DNA from: Caldifarciminota bacterium
GTDB lineage: Bacteria; Hydrothermota; Hydrothermia; B15-G9; DRBW01
Reading direction: 5' to 3'
Assembly (NCBI GenBank): GCA_011042705.1
Contig: DRBW01000251.1
Span: 1 to 8,285, forward strand
Length of the DNA: 8,285 nucleotides
Numbering within the stretch: position 1 is the stretch's first letter; each line of letters starts with the position of its first letter. Made by a program: the position numbers and the translations under genes. Positions 6,752 through 8,285 of the stretch are shown here, piece after piece. Under the pieces are notes generated by a model. That model was not told the DNA's origin. It saw nothing but the letters and a program-made list of their open reading frames with translations, and made no database searches.

Positions 6752-7484
6752 ATTCAGCGACAAAAGGGTTTTGATCACGGGTGCATCGAGGGGGATAGGA
6801 TGGGGCATCGCCCGTGCCTTTTCTGAGGAGGGAGCCAAAGTTGCCCTGATCGACGTGAACCAGGAGCTTCTGGAGGAGAAGAAGGGGGAAATCGAGAAAA
6901 TGGGGGGAACTGCCCTCGCTCTCAACGTCGATGTGTGCGACAGGGAAGCGGTTAAAAAAGCCGTGGAAAAGGTGATAGAGGAATGGGGTGGAATAGATGT
7001 GCTGGTCAACAATGCGGGGATAACCAGAGATCGCCTTTTCATGAGGATGACCGACGGCGACTGGGACAGCGTGATCGGAGTCAACCTGACCGGCGTCTAT
7101 AACATGACCAAGGCCGTGATAAACCAGATGCTGAGGCAGAGGAGTGGGGTTATCGTGAACATAAGTTCCGTCGTGGGCATAACTGGCAACCCGGGTCAGG
7201 TGAATTATGCCTCTTCCAAGGCTGCCCTCATTGCTTTCACGAAATCCTTAGCCAAAGAGGTGGGAAGCAGAAACATCAGGGTTATGGCCATAGCGCCGGG
7301 CTTTATCGCCACCGAGATGACCGAGAAATTGTCGGAGGACGTCAAGAAGGCCTATTTAGAGAGGACCGCCCTCAGGAGAGCCGGCACGCCCGAAGACATC
7401 GCAAATCTCGTCCTTTTTCTTTCTTCCGAAAAGGCATCCTTTATAACCGGCCAGGTTTACGTTATCGACGGAGGGATGATCTGA
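6744..7484 (+). CDS. fabG: 3-oxoacyl-ACP reductase FabG (short-chain dehydrogenase/reductase)
   Basis: Cytoplasmic Rossmann-fold oxidoreductase; FabG reduces 3-oxoacyl-ACP to 3-hydroxyacyl-ACP in type II fatty-acid synthesis. The 246-aa product has the classical SDR landmarks: TGASRGIG cofactor loop (12-19), NNAG (89-92), N114, S142, and Y155 with K159 in NYASSKA, forming the Asn-Ser-Tyr-Lys tetrad. R133 and R176 align with E. coli FabG R129 and R172, which are implicated in ACP docking, favouring FabG over a generic SDR. The C-terminus ITGQVYVIDGGM is also family-typical. One oddity is Asp37 at the end of beta strand 2 (ALIDVN), a feature usually linked to NAD(H) preference, whereas FabG normally uses NADPH. 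A 3-hydroxyacyl-CoA dehydrogenase-like role is therefore possible. It overlaps nfi by 8 bases, has a very strong ribosome binding site, and its stop codon lies in the downstream hairpin. No other fatty-acid genes are visible. Confidence 0.92.
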   Translation: MSEFSDKRVLITGASRGIGWGIARAFSEEGAKVALIDVNQELLEEKKGEIEKMGGTALALNVDVCDREAVKKAVEKVIEEWGGIDVLVNNAGITRDRLFMRMTDGDWDSVIGVNLTGVYNMTKAVINQMLRQRSGVIVNISSVVGITGNPGQVNYASSKAALIAFTKSLAKEVGSRNIRVMAIAPGFIATEMTEKLSEDVKKAYLERTALRRAGTPEDIANLVLFLSSEKASFITGQVYVIDGGMI

Positions 7485-7520
7485 GGGGAGGGGCAGCCCA
7501 AAGGCTGCCCCTCCCCTCAG
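7481..7520. terminator. Perfect 18-bp inverted repeat between convergent genes, probable bidirectional terminator
   Basis: The arm at 7481-7498 (CTGAGGGGAGGGGCAGCC) is exactly complementary to 7503-7520, with a CAAA loop at 7499-7502. The stem is very GC-rich and starts in the last sense codon and stop of fabG. On the plus strand it is followed by AAATTTCG and only later by a short T run at 7539-7543, so the classical adjacent U tract is missing. The minus-strand exit has no T tract either. Its position between converging genes fits termination for both, or 3'-end protection of the transcripts. Confidence 0.75.
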
Positions 7521-7548
7521 AAATTTCGAATAAAGTCCTTTTTCCTCT

Positions 7549-8283
7549 CTAACGCAGGAACAGAAGTTTCCTCGTGGCCCTTCTGTTACCTGCCTCGAGC
7601 CTGTAAAAGTAAACCCCCGAAGGGACTTCTATGCCCCTTTCGTCGGATCCGTTCCACGTAAAGCTGTGATATCCGCCTTCGAGGACGCCCCTGTAAAGGG
7701 TTTTTATGCATCTTCCCGAGATGTCGTAGATTTTGAGGCTGACAGGGGTTTTCGACGGGAGGCTGAAGGGTATGGAAACGACACCCTTTGCTGGATTTGG
7801 AACGCTCTGATAGAGCAGGAAAGTGAGGTTTCTATCCAGACGTCCGCTTTTCTCTTGCACGCCCGTGGGGGGTATGCCGAAGAATTCCGCCATGATCCTG
7901 CCAAGAAGGATCAGTTTCGACGTCGAAGAATCCATATCGTCGAGCCCTGCAAGCTCAAAAGAGAGCCCCACCGTCCTGTATTCGAGGCCGCTTTCGGAGG
8001 TATCTATGTTGGCGATTGCTACATTGTAAGAGATCTGGGGATTGCTGAAGATAACGAAGGAATTGCTCGCAGGATCGGGCTCAAGATGGTCGATGTAATT
8101 GTTCTCACCGCTGTAATTGAAGGTGTCGCCTTCGGTGAAGGTCCCGTTCATCCCGGCGACTTTTTGCAGGTCTGAGGTTCCATCGGCAGTCGGCGTTATT
8201 CCGAAGATGGGGTTGAAGTCGTAGCCGTCCTCGTTCTGGGGATCCCAGTACCAGACGTCGCCGCCCTCGAGATACAGGTTTCC
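7549..8283 (-). CDS. C-terminal part of a large secreted protein with FlgD-like/T9SS-like end domain (5' end missing)
   Basis: Read on the minus strand, the frame is open from the right edge of the window to a TAG at 7549-7551, giving 244 visible residues; the ATG at 8151 is internal. Visible residues 1-155 start with LYLEGGDVWYWDP and continue through YDFNPIFGI and FNYSGENNYIDHLEPD to YRTVGLSFELAGLDD and a helix ending MAEFFGI. This order resembles the C-terminal half of glutamine-amidotransferase-fold domains often seen in exported multidomain proteins. No catalytic triad is visible, so an enzymatic role cannot be claimed. Residues about 157-244 are a clear FlgD-Ig/type A sorting-like module: VPNPAKGVVSIPFSLP, SLKIYDISGR, FTWNGSDERG, VPSGVYFYRLEAG and a final RKLLFLR. 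The gene is GC-rich like the operon and converges on it at a shared hairpin. The missing N-terminal part may carry a catalytic domain such as a peptidase. Confidence 0.87.
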   Translation of the reverse strand, partial: GNLYLEGGDVWYWDPQNEDGYDFNPIFGITPTADGTSDLQKVAGMNGTFTEGDTFNYSGENNYIDHLEPDPASNSFVIFSNPQISYNVAIANIDTSESGLEYRTVGLSFELAGLDDMDSSTSKLILLGRIMAEFFGIPPTGVQEKSGRLDRNLTFLLYQSVPNPAKGVVSIPFSLPSKTPVSLKIYDISGRCIKTLYRGVLEGGYHSFTWNGSDERGIEVPSGVYFYRLEAGNRRATRKLLFLR

Positions 8284-8285
8284 TC

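Noticed and set aside
6485..7084. 199-residue open frame on the minus strand across nfi and fabG
   Set aside because: Ser/Pro/Thr-rich low-complexity translation antisense to two well-supported enzymes; no recognisable motif.
1403..7484. A dedicated functional system combining protease, HisRS, endonuclease V and FabG
   Set aside because: Each gene has an independent housekeeping or secretory role; adjacency alone does not support a joint defence or modification system.
7666..8175. 169-residue open frame on the plus strand opposite the minus-strand gene
   Set aside because: The minus-strand frame encodes a clear FlgD-like domain ending RKLLFLR, whereas this one has no recognisable domain.

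Overview
The window is ordinary bacterial coding sequence, densely packed. Its most distinctive content is three large exported proteins that share one kind of C-terminal end domain. The lineage looks like an uncultured candidate phylum of the WOR-3 type (Stahlbacteria/Hydrothermae) or a neighbouring group of the Bacteroidota/FCB assemblage. This is inference. It rests on multidomain secreted proteins with T9SS-like or FlgD-like C-termini, a gingipain-family (C25) protease with a DxDxDG insert, and strong preference for AGG/AGA arginine and ATA isoleucine codons, which is frequent in thermophiles. No rRNA, tRNA or other phylogenetic marker RNA was seen.

Layout. Bases 2-1267 (+) hold the 3' part of a secreted SBBP/beta-propeller protein. 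Its first 300 bases are two near-identical 150-bp repeat units, and the gene is open at the left edge. A 135-base intergenic stretch follows, with no promoter or terminator I can support. It also marks a change from AT-rich (about 40% GC by eye) to GC-rich (about 57-60%) sequence. From 1403 to 7484 (+) there is a tight four-gene run: a C25 cysteine endopeptidase of about 1153 aa, hisS (histidyl-tRNA synthetase), nfi (endonuclease V) and fabG (3-oxoacyl-ACP reductase/SDR). Junctions are a 1-base gap, an 11-base gap and an 8-base overlap, so these are probably cotranscribed. A perfect 18-bp inverted repeat with a 4-base loop begins within the end of fabG and closes the run. On the minus strand, converging on the same hairpin, is the 3' end of a third secreted protein (7549-8283, open at the right edge).

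How the genes relate. hisS, nfi and fabG are housekeeping genes (translation, repair of deaminated bases, fatty-acid synthesis) with no obvious shared pathway. Their linkage looks like ordinary bacterial operon packing behind an exported protease. The three exported proteins (propeller, protease, amidotransferase-fold-like fragment) all end in a beta-rich module of about 85-90 residues that finishes with a basic residue, Lys, a short hydrophobic run and a terminal Lys/Arg. This suggests a common export or surface-anchoring route. I see no secretion machinery in the window, and I did not find a clearly novel system. The leads most worth checking are the shared C-terminal module, the repeat at the left edge, the compositional step, and a substitution at a predicted substrate-contact position of HisRS.
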